From Pocillopora verrucosa (Eukaryota; Cnidaria; Anthozoa; Scleractinia; Pocilloporidae), in assembly GCF_036669915.1 (NCBI RefSeq), contig NC_089312.1:23094404-23158403 (forward strand): DNA of 64,000 bases, read 5' to 3'. Numbering within the stretch: position 1 is the stretch's first letter; every line of letters starts with the position of its first letter. Below, one piece after another: positions 10,950-25,120 of this stretch. The notes beneath the pieces are model-generated. The model saw nothing but the letters and a program-made list of their open reading frames with translations, ran no database searches and had not been told where the DNA came from. Both the position numbers and the translations under genes were made by a program.

Positions 10950-13900
10950 TCAGGACCGGGTTGCAAGCCCTATCAGCAATTTAAGTTCCTTTGGACGGAC
11001 TGTCAGCATTGGCACGGCTTCAACCTTACATTCGGGAGCCTCACTGACCCAAAATTTCTTCATCAAAGTAGCCAATATCACCTTCATCTCCATCAAGGCA
11101 AATTTGTATCCAATGCACATGCGCGAACCCACCCCAAATGGAATGTGTGTGTAAGGTTTCACGCCTGTTCGGCCCTCTGAAAAATTAACAAAAAAAACTT
11201 AAGGACTTAACAAACCACTCACCACATAGCAACGGTTTAAAAATCTCATTAACTAAGCTGTCCTTAACTCTTACCTTCCTCATCGAATCTTGCGGGATCA
11301 AAGTCGTCGGGATTTGGCCAATATTTGGAAGTACGCTGTAATGAATCAATGGGCAAAATCATAACTGTATCCTTGGGAATAAGATATCCCCCGATAGTTA
11401 TATCTTCAATTGGAGAACGGCCTGTCACGTGAGCAGGGGGGTGGCGCCGCAGCGATTCTTTAATGACTTTTTCAAGGTACATGAGATTTTCAACAGTATC
11501 CCATGTCAGCTCAGTACCATCACACAACACAGAGTTTATTTCTTCTCTCAGTTTTGCTTGGATTTCAGGGTTCTTTGCCAGCTCATAGAGGGTCCAAGCA
11601 AGAGCGACACTGGTAGTCTCGTGGCCAGCCACCATAAAGGTGAACACCTAAAGGAGAAATTGGAAGAGATTTATAAAGAATGAAATTAATGCCTCGTCGG
11701 TCATTGAGAAATATTTCGATTTGGCACAAACGTGAGGTAAGGAAGAAACCCGAGTCCCCGACGACGATTTCAATCTCAAATCTAATACAATGAAGATGCT
11801 TCTGAGCCGCAGAAAACTTACAGGGTTTATGCTAGAAATTCAGGCCAAAGAGTGTTCAGTAGGATCCCGTTCTTGTTTACTTTTTTTCAAATTTTGAGAA
11901 TCCATATTTCAAGAAGGGGGCCCAAGACAGCGGGTATTCCAATATATATTGTTTCAACGTACTTGCAGAGTACAGACAGTGAGAAAAAAAAAAGAGAATG
12001 GCAATTGAGACAGTAAGAGGCTTTACTGCCAAGTACATTTTTGAATACTTTATCAAATAACGACCCCTTAAGAAAAGTACTTATGCTGGAAACAATTCTT
12101 TGAGCTACTTTGAATGCCTTGTTGTAAGTTTATGCATCAGACACTTTTGTAACGGGATGAGTGACTATATTTAAACAATCTAATGTGTTACCTGGCCCTC
12201 CTAAATCTTACCTAAGACATTTAAAGATGAAGTTACTGGGTGGTTCTAAAGCAGAGTCATACAAGTATTCATTCCATTCATTAAATTAACAAAAACAGTG
12301 CTGCACAACCAAACCAAATAACAACAAAGAAAAAAAACAAAACAAAATAAACTTTTTTGCTGCAATATAGCCTTAATTTAGAATTTGTTGTTGTTGAAAT
12401 GATAATTCAAGATATGTAATTTCTGCACCTGACTCCTTAACTCCTCATCATCCATGACTGAATTTGTTTCCTGATCATACATGTCCATCAGAACATCAAG
12501 GAGATCTTTTTTCTCTCTCACAATTCCAGCTTTTTTCTCTTTGCGGCGCTCTTTGATCATCTTTTGAAGAGAAAAAAAAACCTGATAAATAAGAAATTTA
12601 AACAGTAATCTTTGCTTGACTTGAGTAAGAGAATTAGTCTGACTGAGGAAAAAAATAGGACTGGTTTAGTCATGATCAGGGTCATGCAATTTTCTAACAA
12701 TTATCTAATACCTGAACAAAGAATTTTAATGTTAATTTCATCGTTGAAAGACCAGTTTGCAAATGCAAGGAGCTATAGTTATACACCAAGTATTTTGCAA
12801 TATTTTCCATTAAAATAACATAGCAATGAGAGAAAAACATGTTTAACTTATCTACTTTTAAAAATATTTATTACATAATTGAAAAATTAGGGCTTCTAGT
12901 GCACCTTAAGTTAGCTAATTCAGAGGTACTAATCAAACTATTTTTGAATCCAGGCAGCAGAAGAGCAACAAACTTATGGTTTCACATTTGGCCATGGTCA
13001 TGAAAGAAGTAGCCTGTCTGGGTTAGGCCACACAGATAATGCCTGTAAAACTTTTCCTCAAAAAGGTTCTACTGCCCTCTTGGGACTTCCCAAGACAACC
13101 TTGTTAAAAAATGTTTTCAATTTGGGGTTTTAAGTCATATGTGAAATTTCATAAGAATTATGATACCTGGATGAAAAGAATCTGTTGGCAAGTCATTTCA
13201 AATTGAATTTGGTCACATTGCCTGCAAATGTTCCATTCCCAGAATGCATTCATTGATAATTAGAAATACCACACTTATGCAGGTACCTATCACCTGCAGG
13301 CAATCCACAAAGAACCCACAGGCATGCAAGGGATTTGTTGCAAAACTTTGCCAGAGCCTGGGGGATTAGGGTTTTTCAAGAAATACAGATTGAATAATTA
13401 AAAACAATTTAAGTAAGAGGCAAAATTTACAAGTACTGTAAAATTAAGAAAAATGCTGTAACATTTGCTGCATAATGACAAATTGAGGAATAATTGTGTC
13501 TATAAGTTCTACTTATATCCACTGGGAAGTGATGCAAGAGTTTTTGAAAGAATCTACTCTATGTGCACGGGCATTACTCTTTCCTAAAAATTCACCAGTG
13601 TGCTTATTTTACAATGATATGCTATATAGTGTCAGATATACCTAATTTTTTGACTCGATACTTATTCAGTTTGAGTTCCTATCTGATATTGTAAATTTAT
13701 TTCCTCTGTAACAGTAAACTTGTCCTATTAACAATATTACTAGATTTATAAGTAATTTGTGAATGCTTATGTAATAGTGTTGTTTTACTTCTAACATGCC
13801 ACCCATTCAAGCTAACTGTGGGTGTATGAAAACCCGTAAATATGAATTCAAGTAATAAAGTGTATGTATGTATGGTACACACTAAGAAAAAATGCCTTCA

Positions 13901-16232
13901 CACATTTTTTAATGGGACTTATTTATGCATCCAACTATGAAGATGATCTGTTACATTTGTTAGTCCATAGAAAATGACCTCTCCCTTGCTCCATAAATAG
14001 GATTCAAGACTTTGATTAGAACTGTTTGCTGTCATATGTTACTTCAATTTTATTATTTTATTGGTTCAATCTGATTGATGTAACCCAAATGGCTATAGAT
14101 AAGCTAAGGTTTACCTAATAAAATTCACCTCCACCTCAAAAAAAAAACTGTAGATAGCAACTCTAAACATTAGAATCTTTATATACTTACATCTAACACT
14201 GTGTTGTCAGCTATCTCTTTCGCAGTCTTGATTCTCCTGTTTTCGCTTGTTGGCAGGTACTCAAAAAAGGGAATAAATGTCTTGCCCATGAGTTGTCTAA
14301 AACTCATTCCACTAATGACCAAATCCACTGCTTCAGAAACCTTACTCTCCCCTGCCAACACAGTGTTGAAGTTATAACCAAATGCAGATTGACCAATCAC
14401 ATCCAGGGTTAAATGTGTCAAATCATCATGAACTTCAACAGGATCTTTCAGCTTGGTGGACCATAGCTGGAAGCAGAATAAAATCACATGTAAGTTCCAG
14501 GACAATTTGGTTATATTGATAGAAAGGCTTCATGGCTATGAGCCAATTTCATTTGTGTGTAACAAGAATGTCCTCTTGATAAATCATTTATATACCATGT
14601 ACATATTTGTCACTGGACAACCATGAAAACCAGAACTACCTGTCTCATGGATTGGGAAGTTGGCTACTCAACCAGCAACCCTGCTCCTTAGAGGGCATGG
14701 AGGGTGAAACTGGGCATCCTAACAGAACTAAAAACAATATTTGTCTTATGGTCTGTGGTGGACCCTTCCCAGTTACACAGGGTGAGACTGGACCTCCTGG
14801 TAAACGATCAACACATCTGTCAAAAGGTCTATGATGAATTTTTGCTAGTCAGTGCATTGTGACATACACTACACAAAGAACAGAGATAAGCAAACCTATC
14901 ATCTGGTCAGTCACTGCAACAGATATGGGAGTAAGTTTGTCTAGGCCTGTCCTTGCCACTGATAACACCTCTATCTGCCAAGAATGTGCTGCTAGTCCAG
15001 CAAAAGCTGGAAGTACTTAAAAACTTTGCAAGCAGTTTCATAAAATGGTCAGTCAGAAAACTTGTATGGAGGAATCTGGCCATACCTAAATGAAACAGTC
15101 ATTGTTGCCCCTGACTAACTGCTGTGATGGCATATTTGTCAAAAGAATCTAGAAACAAAGTGGCCATTAATGATTAAAATTAAAAGCCTATTAACTTGTT
15201 GAGAATATATTTTTGCTTAATCACTCACCTTAACAAGGTTATCAACATTTTCTTTGAAGATTCCCAAAAATCCTTTCAAGTATTTGGAAGTGAATGCAGG
15301 CCCAATCATTCTTTTCTGTCTAGCATGCGCCTTGCCATTTGATGCAAACAAGCCAGCACTTATACTAGGAATATTTCTTGCGACAAAGTCAGGTCTGTAA
15401 AATTTATGGCTATTGCTTGCCACAAACTTGATGAGCTCAGGATCAGCTATATACAGTAAACAGCCACCTACAGTTGTCAAAAAAACAAGAGATAAATTTT
15501 ATCTTAATTCTTAATATATTTTTCTCATGATGCTGCCTTACTCCTGATGTAGATGGCTGTCACCACCACAAACTGCAAGGATTGGTTGGTTTCACCAACT
15601 GTGCATAGCCTCTTATTTCAATCTCTCATGAAGCCTTTTTCCCGTGAATTGTTCTTCTCCTTGATAGTGATGTAGCGGTACTCTGCACTGCCTATAGGTA
15701 AATGATCAATTAAAGTATATTGACCTTCTTAAGTGGAACCTGTTATTAGCAGTCTGCATAAGCGCGCCCACTCAGCAATCTCCGGGTGACCCAGGGGATG
15801 ACCACAGATCACAGATCATATTTAGGATGCATTTCGACCACGGCGTCGGGAACTTAAGTCTCAAATATCACCTCGAACAGTGTGCGTGATTCCGGTATGC
15901 ATGATTAAATTATTTATACACGCACAGAAGTTTGGTGATGCATCACATAACTCAGCAGCCTCTTATATTTTAAATTACCTACCTTTCCCTACTGCATAAC
16001 CTTGATGAGAAACGAACATCGGTCCATACTTTTCACTCCAAGAGCGTAGCACCTCCAGTTGATTAGATCGGAGAAAAGTGAAAACATGGCCGATTAACGG
16101 CCATCTGCCTGGAGGACTTGGAATCTTCTGTAGCGGAGACATCTTTTCTTCCACGAATTTATAAGCAAGCCATACTATCACAGCTGCGAATGGCAACAGC
16201 AAAATAGAGTTGGCAATAAGTGATAACTCCAT
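10950..16232 (-). CDS. Cytochrome P450 (gene A, CYP4-like)
   Basis: Six exons on the minus strand: 16232-15983, 15467-15229, 14466-14191, 12560-12429, 11647-11275 and 11176-10950. All junctions close in phase and give 498 residues, normal for a microsomal P450. An N-terminal membrane anchor (about residues 5-25) is followed by a Pro-rich hinge (IPSPPGRWPLIGH). The I-helix motif AGHETTS is at about 306-312, ExxR (ESLRR) at 363-366, and the haem loop PFGVGSRMCIG with ligand Cys about 444. It should be an ER-bound monooxygenase fed by NADPH-P450 reductase; the substrate cannot be read. The haem loop and overall similarity suggest the CYP4 clan, but the Glu used by many CYP4s for covalent haem linkage is Ala (FMVAGH). 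The C-helix Trp is His (GKAHARQKR), as in its paralogue. It is head-to-head with gene B and has one more intron. Confidence 0.92.
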
Positions 16233-17310
16233 ATTTGAGAGATCGCTTACGCCTTTCTTCGATATTGCTTAAGTGACAATACAATTATTGTAAATTAACA
16301 TCGCAAACGCACACTACGTCAGTTGGAAACCGAAATATTAGCGCAACTTGCTCAGTTTGTCCATATTGATCAGGGGTGGGGTCAGTCAGGCTCAACATAA
16401 ACTTAGGGCTTATTTCTTATTATCGTTATATATTTTGAGAGGAACATGAGCTACTCACCGTAGTTTTATTTTTCATCGGAAGCTGCAAATATTATTTCCG
16501 AGTTTTTTTTTCTTTCCAACACGATCGCTACCTCGTAGATGTAATGCGTTTACTCGGATGGGAGCCATATAAGCGATCTCTCTACTCTCTCTGTAGCAGC
16601 TAACAGTGAAATGAAAGCGCACTGTCATAATTTCACTTGATTTGACTTAACGTCTCTCTCCTTTTTTTTACACATATATCTTTAGTGAGTAATCACAAAA
16701 CTTTTTAATGCTATAAAAATTGTGCTGTATCAGTAGCCCCTTGTTAACTCTGGAAGTCCCTTTGTTCCCAGTGCCTTAGGGCGCATTCCGTGCGAAGAAT
16801 CATAGAATTTTTTTGTTCACTTTAACTTACTCATTCACACTGCTGAGTGTAACTTGTATTTTTTTAATGCGATTGAAATGATCGTTTCTTGAATTTTCAC
16901 CGTTTGACGTGCTACAACCAGACAAAAAATTAAGGCTGTCTTGTTTCAACCATCATGGAAAATAATATTTTAGGTAAAACTACTAGAATATAGGGCCACT
17001 TATTTACTTCCTATTGAATCACAATACATTCATTTGTGTTCTGCCTCGTTCTTCAACGCATGCCGATAAGCTGAACCTCAGTGGCCCAGTATTGTGTAGT
17101 TGTTCCTTCGATAATGTTGCCTTAAAATATTCATTAGAAGGTTTGAACGACTTTTGGTTACAAATAACCTCACCCTCTCCTAGAGGAAAGTATATTTGAG
17201 GTCGTCGACCATAGCGTTTGCGTGACTCATAATTACACTGCATTTTTAAACAACTTTCAGTTGTATTGCTTCAGACTACAGCTTTTGGGTTTACAGTGTG
17301 GACTTCTAAA
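16233..17310. promoter_or_regulatory. Divergent promoter region between two P450 genes
   Basis: The start codons of the minus-strand gene A (16232) and plus-strand gene B (17311) are 1.08 kb apart, so control elements for both must lie here or nearby. I see no TATA box in a convincing position for either. A GAGA-like run (ATCTCTCTACTCTCTCT) is at about 16575. Confidence 0.5.
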
Positions 17311-20300
17311 ATGATATGGTCTATAATAGGCGTTCTTTTTCTGACATGGCTCGTGTACAAGCTGTTTAAAGACGAGTTTACTTCGTTGAGAAAAATTCCC
17401 AAACCCAGTGGATCTCTTCCAGTGTTTGGTCATGGATTGACATTTCTACGACAGGAAAACCATGCGAAATTGCTGCAGGATTGGAGTGAAAAATACGGGC
17501 CAATTATCCGTTATAATCGAGGTTTTGGTAAGTACGGTGTTTGAAAGTTTTTTCAGGATGATCCAGTGCATACAAGTACAATTACTATAAAGGATCAACA
17601 AAGCCTCTTTCTTTCGCACTATCAGATATTGGTTCACTAGCTCGATGTTATGAGATCACCGAATTTTGACAAGTTTTCATCCTCTCCACCTTTACTGGGA
17701 CATGTTGGGCCACTAACATGTATTTTTGGTAATGTCATGCATAACTGAATTGGGATTGGATGAACGAGTGACCTTTGGGGATTTCAAACTTGAAAGATTT
17801 GTATCTGCCCCAGCTCCTACTTTCGAATCCCTTGACCTAATCTGACCCACCTGGTACCTTTTTTGTCTCACTCCCTGTGTTTTCAAGAGATCATAGAATC
17901 AATGAACCCATATAACTGAAGGTCTAACACTGAACCGAACCATCAACCAAACTGCAAATGATAAGTGATCAAGAAAACTGTGCTAAGAAACATCCCTCTC
18001 ACCAGTTGTGTGAAATGGCCATTTGAAAGTATTCATGAACTAAGACATCCTTGACTGTCAGTGAAATTTCTTTATGTTTTCATACATACACCTTTTCGTT
18101 AAATTTCTTTTAGGGGACTCTAGAGTCCTCTTGACAGATCCTGAGCTGATCAAATATGTTGTCGTGACAAATGCAAAGAACTACAGGCGGTCAGAGTTTG
18201 TTCGACAAGTTCTGCCCAGCATTGGTAATGGTTTATTTTCCTCCAATGGGAAGGATCATGCATTTCAACGGAAATTGATCACCCCAGCATTTCATTTCAG
18301 CAACTTGGTTGGAATGGTTGAGCATTTTGAAGATGTTGCTCACAATTTAGTACAGGTGAATCTTACTTTTAACATTTTGAACTTGATAGATTTGAGTGCA
18401 ATCATTCAATTATACTGCTTCGAACAGAATTCTGAGACAAGGATTTGTAGGAGTGGTGATAAAGGAGGACTTGCAGTAAAGTACATAACAGAGTTTAATC
18501 CTTTAATCCTAAAAGTGACTAGCATCTAATTTCTCCCAACAGTATCACCCCTGGTTTACATATTAAGGTCACAAGAATAGAGGAAATGATCACCAAATAA
18601 AGAAGCTCATGATAGTTAAATGAACTCTCCTTGTCAGCACCTTGGGAAATGTAAAGGGAACAGTATAGAGAATGTGCATACTGATTTTAGGGTGTAAAGG
18701 GTTAATTATCCAGTTTTAATTAATTTCTGTTGCATATCCATGAATTATGTTCCAGTGTGTATCCTCTTGTGGTGCAATGAAAGGTCTTGAATGCTTTTTT
18801 GCAGCTTTGGACTGAACAAGTAAACAGCTCAAAAGAAGGAGTCTCAGAGGCTTCCATCTCTGTGGACTTGACTCATCTTACATTAGATATCATTGGAAGA
18901 TGTGCCTTTGGTTACAATTTTGATACTGTGTTGTCAGGAGAAAGTGAAGTTTCAAATGCATTCTCTGATGTTATATTAGAAATCAATTTTGCCCGATTGA
19001 TGAGACAGAAACTTATTCCACTTTACAAATATCTTCCACTCCCTGATAATGTAAGGGCAAGAAAAGGTCTGGAACTGACAGATAAAACTGTCCTGGAGGT
19101 GAGGTGTGACTGGATTTATTACCTTATAATTGGAAGCATATCTAAGTAGGCACGTACTCTTTTGGACCAACATCATCAATTTTTTGATATGCATTACAGA
19201 CTGAATAATAATGCATAGTTTAGAGCTACCATTAACAAATGAAATCTGAGACGCTTGAACACAATGTCGATCAACATCAATCATTGTATGATAAGCCTAA
19301 GCAACCATGCAATATCTATGCAATTTAAGAACAACTGACAATGGTAATAGGACTGAGTTGAGTCCAATTCTGTCTGTAATCGTATTGAGTGATTACAAAA
19401 TTGGATGACTACAAAGTGAGAGTCCAATTTGTTGATCACGAATATGATTACAGACCAAATGGGACAACAGAAAGTCCTGTTACCGATTAATCATAACCAT
19501 TACAATTTGTTGGGTAAGGGGTTGTTGTTATGGTAATTTTAATTAATTCTGTGATTTGTGGATTTAACTGAGTGAGTTTAGTATGATTGGCTGCTTTAAC
19601 TGTCCGATTTTTTTTGTCCAATTATAACTAAATGTCCCCTCACATTATCTGATTACAATTCTGCAAAGTAATTTGTGAAAAGTAAAGCAGCTCATGCACC
19701 AATAACATTAATAAATTTTGAATGTTTATGATTCATTAATTATTATTATATGTTCTAGTTATGCTGTTAGATGATAATTTTAAGCAATTGAAGAATGTAA
19801 AACAACACGGTTGTATTACATGTAATTAAAAAGAAAGTTTGAATAATTCTTCTAAAAACTGTAATCTTATCTTCTTATCTTTAAGAAATTCAATACTAGA
19901 AATTGATAGTTTTGATTTGATTTGATAAGCATCCATTGGTCAGCTTTTAAGCAAGCTGATGTAGTGTTATTTATCAGCAACCAAGTGTACAGGTCAGATT
20001 ACAAATGAGACACAGCTTCAGTCACCACTTCTTGTGTTTGATATGTGAGGCTGATTGTTAAATTGCATCATGCCCCCCCTGGCCAATATTTTACTGATGC
20101 ATTAGTTCCACTTGACCATCTATCTTTTGATCTCCTTCTGAGGAAGCTGAGTAGGTTTCTCTGTATTCAGGGATATTATAACAGGGTTCCCCCCCCCCCC
20201 CCGCCTTTCTAAAGGAATACAATTTTTAACCTGCAGGTTTTTCCATTTAGCACCTGTAACTCAGACATTTGTTTCAGTAATGACTAAAGTTGCCTAACCA

Positions 20301-22050
20301 ACACCTTACCATTTTGCTGTATGTTCTTTCGACACAAACTTAAAAAAGTTGCTGTTTTGGCTAGATATGTGATACATATTTCTTTTGTCCTTAACAGATC
20401 GTTCAGGCAAGGCGTAAAAAGAAGAAAGAGGGAGGAAAAGTGTCTTCTAAACCAGACTTGCTAGATCTGTTAATGGATCAGTATGATGAAGAGACTGGCT
20501 CTAGCATGGATGATGAACTTCTCAGAGCTCAGGTGTTCACATTCATGTTAGCTGGTCATGAAACCACTAGCGTATCCATGATGTGGACTCTGTATGAACT
20601 GGCCAGACATCCAGACATTGCTGAAAAGATCCGTGAAGAAATTAAACTAGTTATGAAGGACTCATCAGAAATGACTTGGGCAAAACTGGCAGAGATGAAG
20701 TTTCTTGGTAATGTCATTAAGGAATCTCTCCGACTTCATTCTCCAGCTTCCGTAGCAATACGTATTGCTAATAAAAATGATGTGATTGGTGGATATGAAA
20801 TTCCTGAAGGTGCTGTAGTAGCTCTTGGAATTGATGCTGTTCACTATTCCCCAAAGTATTGGAAAGATCCACATGCTTTTAACCCACAGAGGTTTGATGA
20901 AAACGGTAAGATTGAGGCATAAATTTCTCTCTTTTTTATTTGCTTGTTTGCTTTTCTTTCATGACTGCCCTTGCAGAACAGGAAAATTCCCTGTTAAATT
21001 ATGAACTGAGTTATGTTAAGATTCTTGGGGAAGGTCAAATGAGAGCCAAATGTAGTCACGAAGAGGGGGACCCATCTGTATGGCACCTCCCAAAATTTGA
21101 ATTTCAAGTTGTTTGGAAATGCGCTTTCCATCACTCAGAGACTAAATCTGTGTATTTTAAAGCATAAACTTTTAATCCTCACTTGGTATATTTTTCAGTC
21201 CTTTGCATTGGCTACATAAAAACCATTGCCAGTGATGTATTCCTGCTAAGCTTGTCAACTCTACTAACAACCAAGTCAATTAAGAGTTGCCATTTTTCTC
21301 AACTGTTTTTTGAGATTTTCTTTTGACGTTACTTATCTCAGTTTATGAGGTTGGACTGAACCCCTTAAGCCCTCCCTCCTCCCATTCCTGCCAGCCACAG
21401 GGCTCTGTATTTTCCGAGGAGGAAATTTGTTAACTCAAGAATTGGCTGACAACAGTAGCTCTATTTAGATTAAAATTAGTTTATCTGTACACGCACATAC
21501 ACTGAGGATCATTTCGGGTTCGCGTGCTGATTAGTGGATGGTTTTTCTATGTTTGACCGCGCAGATAGAAATGTACATACGCAAAATGGATGTCGCAAAA
21601 AGTTACCCACACGGCCACACAAAGAACGCTTTTGTTTTTTCTTTTATATTAGATTTTATTATTTGTTATATATTATTAAATACCTATCAAAACTTTCGGA
21701 AGACTTCGGGACTTGCCATACAAAGATGACAAATTTTTTGGACGCTATGTTTAATAAAAGAGATCTCTAAGAATTAAACGTGTCATTAAATTATCGTGTG
21801 TGTGTGTACTATCTTTGCAGATGAGAACTACCAAGCTCACCATCCATATGCGTTCTTGCCGTTCTCCGCTGGTCCTCGCTCCTGCATAGGGAGTAAGTTT
21901 GCCATGGCAGAGATGAAAGCTGTGTTATCTACTTTGTTGCGACACTTAACATTTGAAGAGATTCCTGGATTCACCGTGAGACCAGTTATTCGATTGACAG
22001 CTAAGCCAGATCCGCCATTGCGGTTGAGGATCAGAAAGTTGACAAGTTGA
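17311..22050 (+). CDS. Cytochrome P450 (gene B, CYP4-like)
   Basis: Five exons: 17311-17527, 18114-18355, 18805-19098, 20398-20905 and 21821-22050, all in phase, 496 residues. The ATG at 17311 starts right before the membrane anchor ([19 protein letters not shown]). The proline hinge is [13 protein letters not shown], the I-helix AGHETTS is at about 302-308, ExxR (ESLR) at 359-362 and the haem loop [11 protein letters not shown] with Cys about 442, which is close to CYP4 haem loops. Exon 4 here equals exons 4 plus 5 of gene A: the intron splitting gene A just before VFTFM is absent. The C-helix Trp is His (GKDHAFQRK). Paralogue of gene A by shared sequence, intron positions and phases. Substrate unknown. 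Confidence 0.92.
19340..19497. repeat. Foldback repeat inside P450 B intron 3
   Basis: The left arm (ATGGTAATAGGACTGAGT, then TCTGTCTGTAATC) is an imperfect reverse complement of the right arm (GATTACAGACCA, then GTCCTGTTACCGAT). The arms are about 55 bases with a short centre. It looks like an old non-autonomous foldback or MITE element. Confidence 0.6.
20189..20202. repeat. Poly-C run
   Basis: Fourteen consecutive C in P450 B intron 3. Length may be uncertain in the assembly. Confidence 0.7.
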
Positions 22051-22307
22051 ATATGGCTTCAGCTTATTTGTTTGGTTGGTTGGATGTGTAACAATTGCGT
22101 TTAGGGCCCAGTATTAATTAGCAGTGCTTCAAAAGACTACATAAGGTAGAAGGTATGCTCGCAATCATCTACTATCTATTTTTATCGACTGTTTCGTTAA
22201 ATCTGTGTTAGATATTTTGTATTTCAATTAGTTTCTTTTATAAACATTATTTTAAAATTGCCGCCATGTCCGGCTGATTAACAGTCAACGTAAAATTTCA
22301 GTTTTCT

Positions 22308-22508
22308 TCAAGTTATGTCTGTGCGTTGTTCTTGTAGTTTAGCGCGGTAATATTCCACCTCTGCTTTTTTGTTTCCTAAATATCTGAGCCAAAATGTGCG
22401 TATTCTTGGGTACGGACAAACGACAGAGAAAATCCAACACAAGACTACTAAACCAACAAAGCCCATGGACCCAGCGAGGAAATACAACGGAACCATTCGC
22501 CGACTCAT
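22308..22508 (-). CDS. Short single-pass membrane protein, unknown
   Basis: Sixty-six residues from ATG 22508 (G at -3). A short N-terminus (MSRRMVPLYF) runs into one transmembrane helix at about residues 8-31 ending at VVCPYP; a basic, then charged, probably helical tail follows (KKAEVEYYRAKLQEQR). It lies tail-to-tail with P450 B, 257 bases from its stop. No family recognised. It resembles the other short proteins in this window with the helix near the N-terminus. Confidence 0.45.
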   Translation of the reverse strand: MSRRMVPLYFLAGSMGFVGLVVLCWIFSVVCPYPRIRTFWLRYLGNKKAEVEYYRAKLQEQRTDIT

Positions 22509-25120
22509 TTCTTTTCAACACTACAAGCGTAATTTGCGGACTTGAAATAAATTTCCAAGGTGCTAAAATGCGGCTAATATCGACGAGGAATAGATGAGCC
22601 AATACAAAGGATGTCCTTGCTCTGAAACGAAACGAAAAACGAATTTCAAATTAAATATTGTTATTAGCATACAGTCAAATGGAAATGAAAAAGAAACGAA
22701 AAGGTGCATACCACAAATAAAAATAATGTCACTCAGTTGTAAATAATAGTGTGCAAGACATACCGTATTGTACTTGTTTTAAGCCCAGCACAGGCCTATT
22801 GCGCGGGTCTAGCGCTACATAGTTCTTAAGAATTAAAATTCATATTTTCCTCTCTGTCGGTAAATAAATAAAGCGTATTTACCAGTTGCAGCTGGACTGA
22901 TATTCTTGGAAATTTAAATTTTCCTTCCCTCTCAGGTTATCTGTCATTTAGAAATGTCAAGCGTACCGAAACCATTAACAACTATTTGTGGATTAATTCG
23001 AGACTGGGATGCAAAGCCAAACAAGCGTCATACGAGCGTAATTTTTTACGTCACCGAGGCACTCAAACAATAACAAGAAGCCGTGTTTCTATCGACAAAA
23101 TGATCTCTGTGTTCGGTTGTCAAGTAGCCCTCGGTATCTCAATTCAGTTTTCCCTCAATCACGGATTTTCAAACTTGACAGCAATACTTATTTGCTGAAG
23201 GTGCCAATTTCAATTTGCCCCCGGCAAAAAGAGAAAAAAAGGAAGGAAAATGATAATAGGCGTGAATGAAATATTGTTCGTCAAGCCGGTAATACATAGC
23301 GCTGACGCACGTTCATTTCGACGCAAGGTTCACACCTAAGGCTGTCAGGAGAGCTTTCAGACCGATTTAGTGGTAACAGAATCTTCTTGGAAATGTGCTC
23401 TCCGAGGGAAAATGTCCCTGAAATTACATTTACCCTTCCCCCACCCCCGCTTCCTCTCCTCTTTGCTTTTGAAAAAGAGGAAGGTGAGACTTATTAGGGT
23501 GGTTTTGTTTTGGTTCCGTCTGTGTTTATGCCCTAGAATGAACTATGACCACCTGCACCATACAGACAACTTCTCCACGACGTTCAAACAAGAAGCGAAC
23601 AGAACGAACTGACATTATTGATTGATCAATACTGGCCAATCACGACAACCTCGTGCTACTTGAGTCTCAAGTCGAGTATCATCACGGCAAACCCGACCAA
23701 TCAGTTTACACGAACTGTATTTTATTCACTGGACTGACAAACAGCTCTTAACCTGACTCGGATGATGATTCCCGCTCACCAGGACAATCAGAGTACAAGA
23801 TCAAGGACTACTGAAGCAATGCTCTTGGCCACTCGAGGCCCGCACGAAATAAAGACGTGCCGGTGAGCAAGAGTTAACTAGCTAGGGCTTGGGACATGAC
23901 GAACATGACATGCTTGACGTATCTCCTTTCTCGACACCCAATGATTCCGATCTACTCGCTCATTTCTTATTTTTCAGAGCTGCTCTCGCAACTAGATTTT
24001 TATAAAATTTCTAAACTACCAAATTGCGTCGAAATGCTCGAAAACTGATTTTGTTTCTTATGCAATTTAAACCCACTTTAGGGTGGCCTAAAGCTTCAGA
24101 ACAACCTTCACCTCTCACTGAAACACTTTCTACGGTCTCGAGATCTTTCTAATTCACACTAAAAAACGTAGAAATATGTATCAGCATATCTAGTAACAAT
24201 GGGTAAGAAGCTGTGAGATATTAATTAGCTGCACTTAGTATCTGCAAGTAATATGGCCACTGATTTTGCCTACGAACACTTTTTGTAAAGATATGTAAAC
24301 ATTTTAAACTCATACATTTGAGGGCTCATGGTGTTCCCTACTTGTTGTAAACTTCGCTAATCACAACTTTAACGTCAACTTTTGACAGGCTGACTGACTG
24401 TCTGAATGCCACACTTTATTACTAACTGACTGTACCACTGACTGACCGATCGAACGCCTGACCTAACCGATTGACAGTGATCAGTCGGTCAATCTGTTAC
24501 CATCTTGATGGCTGTGCTCTTCTTCGCGAAAAACTTAATACTAAAATGCATTGCAAGTGGGAAGCAAATACTCCGCGAAAGCATAGAGAAGTTGACACAA
24601 TTATCAGATGGATTCAAAGGAAAGATGATCTAATTAACATATACAGGTCAAAATTGCAAAGCAGAACTATGCGTTGAAAAACATGGTGCCCTGGTACCCT
24701 GTTCCAAAACAAAACAGCGTCTTGTATTCATTCAAGAGACCGTGAGTAGTTCATGCTTTCTTGACTCAGTATAACTTGTTTTGTGTGCTCGACAAATCCT
24801 TTGGTTTCAACTTCTATGGAAGGCATTCCCTACTACATGTATATTGCTTTGTCTCATTTGTTTACTTCAAAGAAAGCCAACTTTAAGTTTCGCAATGATG
24901 TCGCTCAATTGCAAGTTGACTACGTAGAAAGGTCATAATTAGCATCTTGTCCAAATTACATGGCTCTCTTAGAACATGAATATGCTGCTTAAAGAGCTTC
25001 ATTATCAGGTAGGATGATTAGCTTTATTGCTTTGCGTACTGTGCTGATTTATGCACTGGCGTTCCAATATCATCCCAATGAAATACGCACAAACAAGTTT
25101 TATGTCCATTTAAAATAAAA
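22509..25120. other. Intergenic, no supported gene
   Basis: Only short non-conserved frames. A degenerate ACTG/GACT-rich patch lies at about 24385-24490. Confidence 0.4.
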
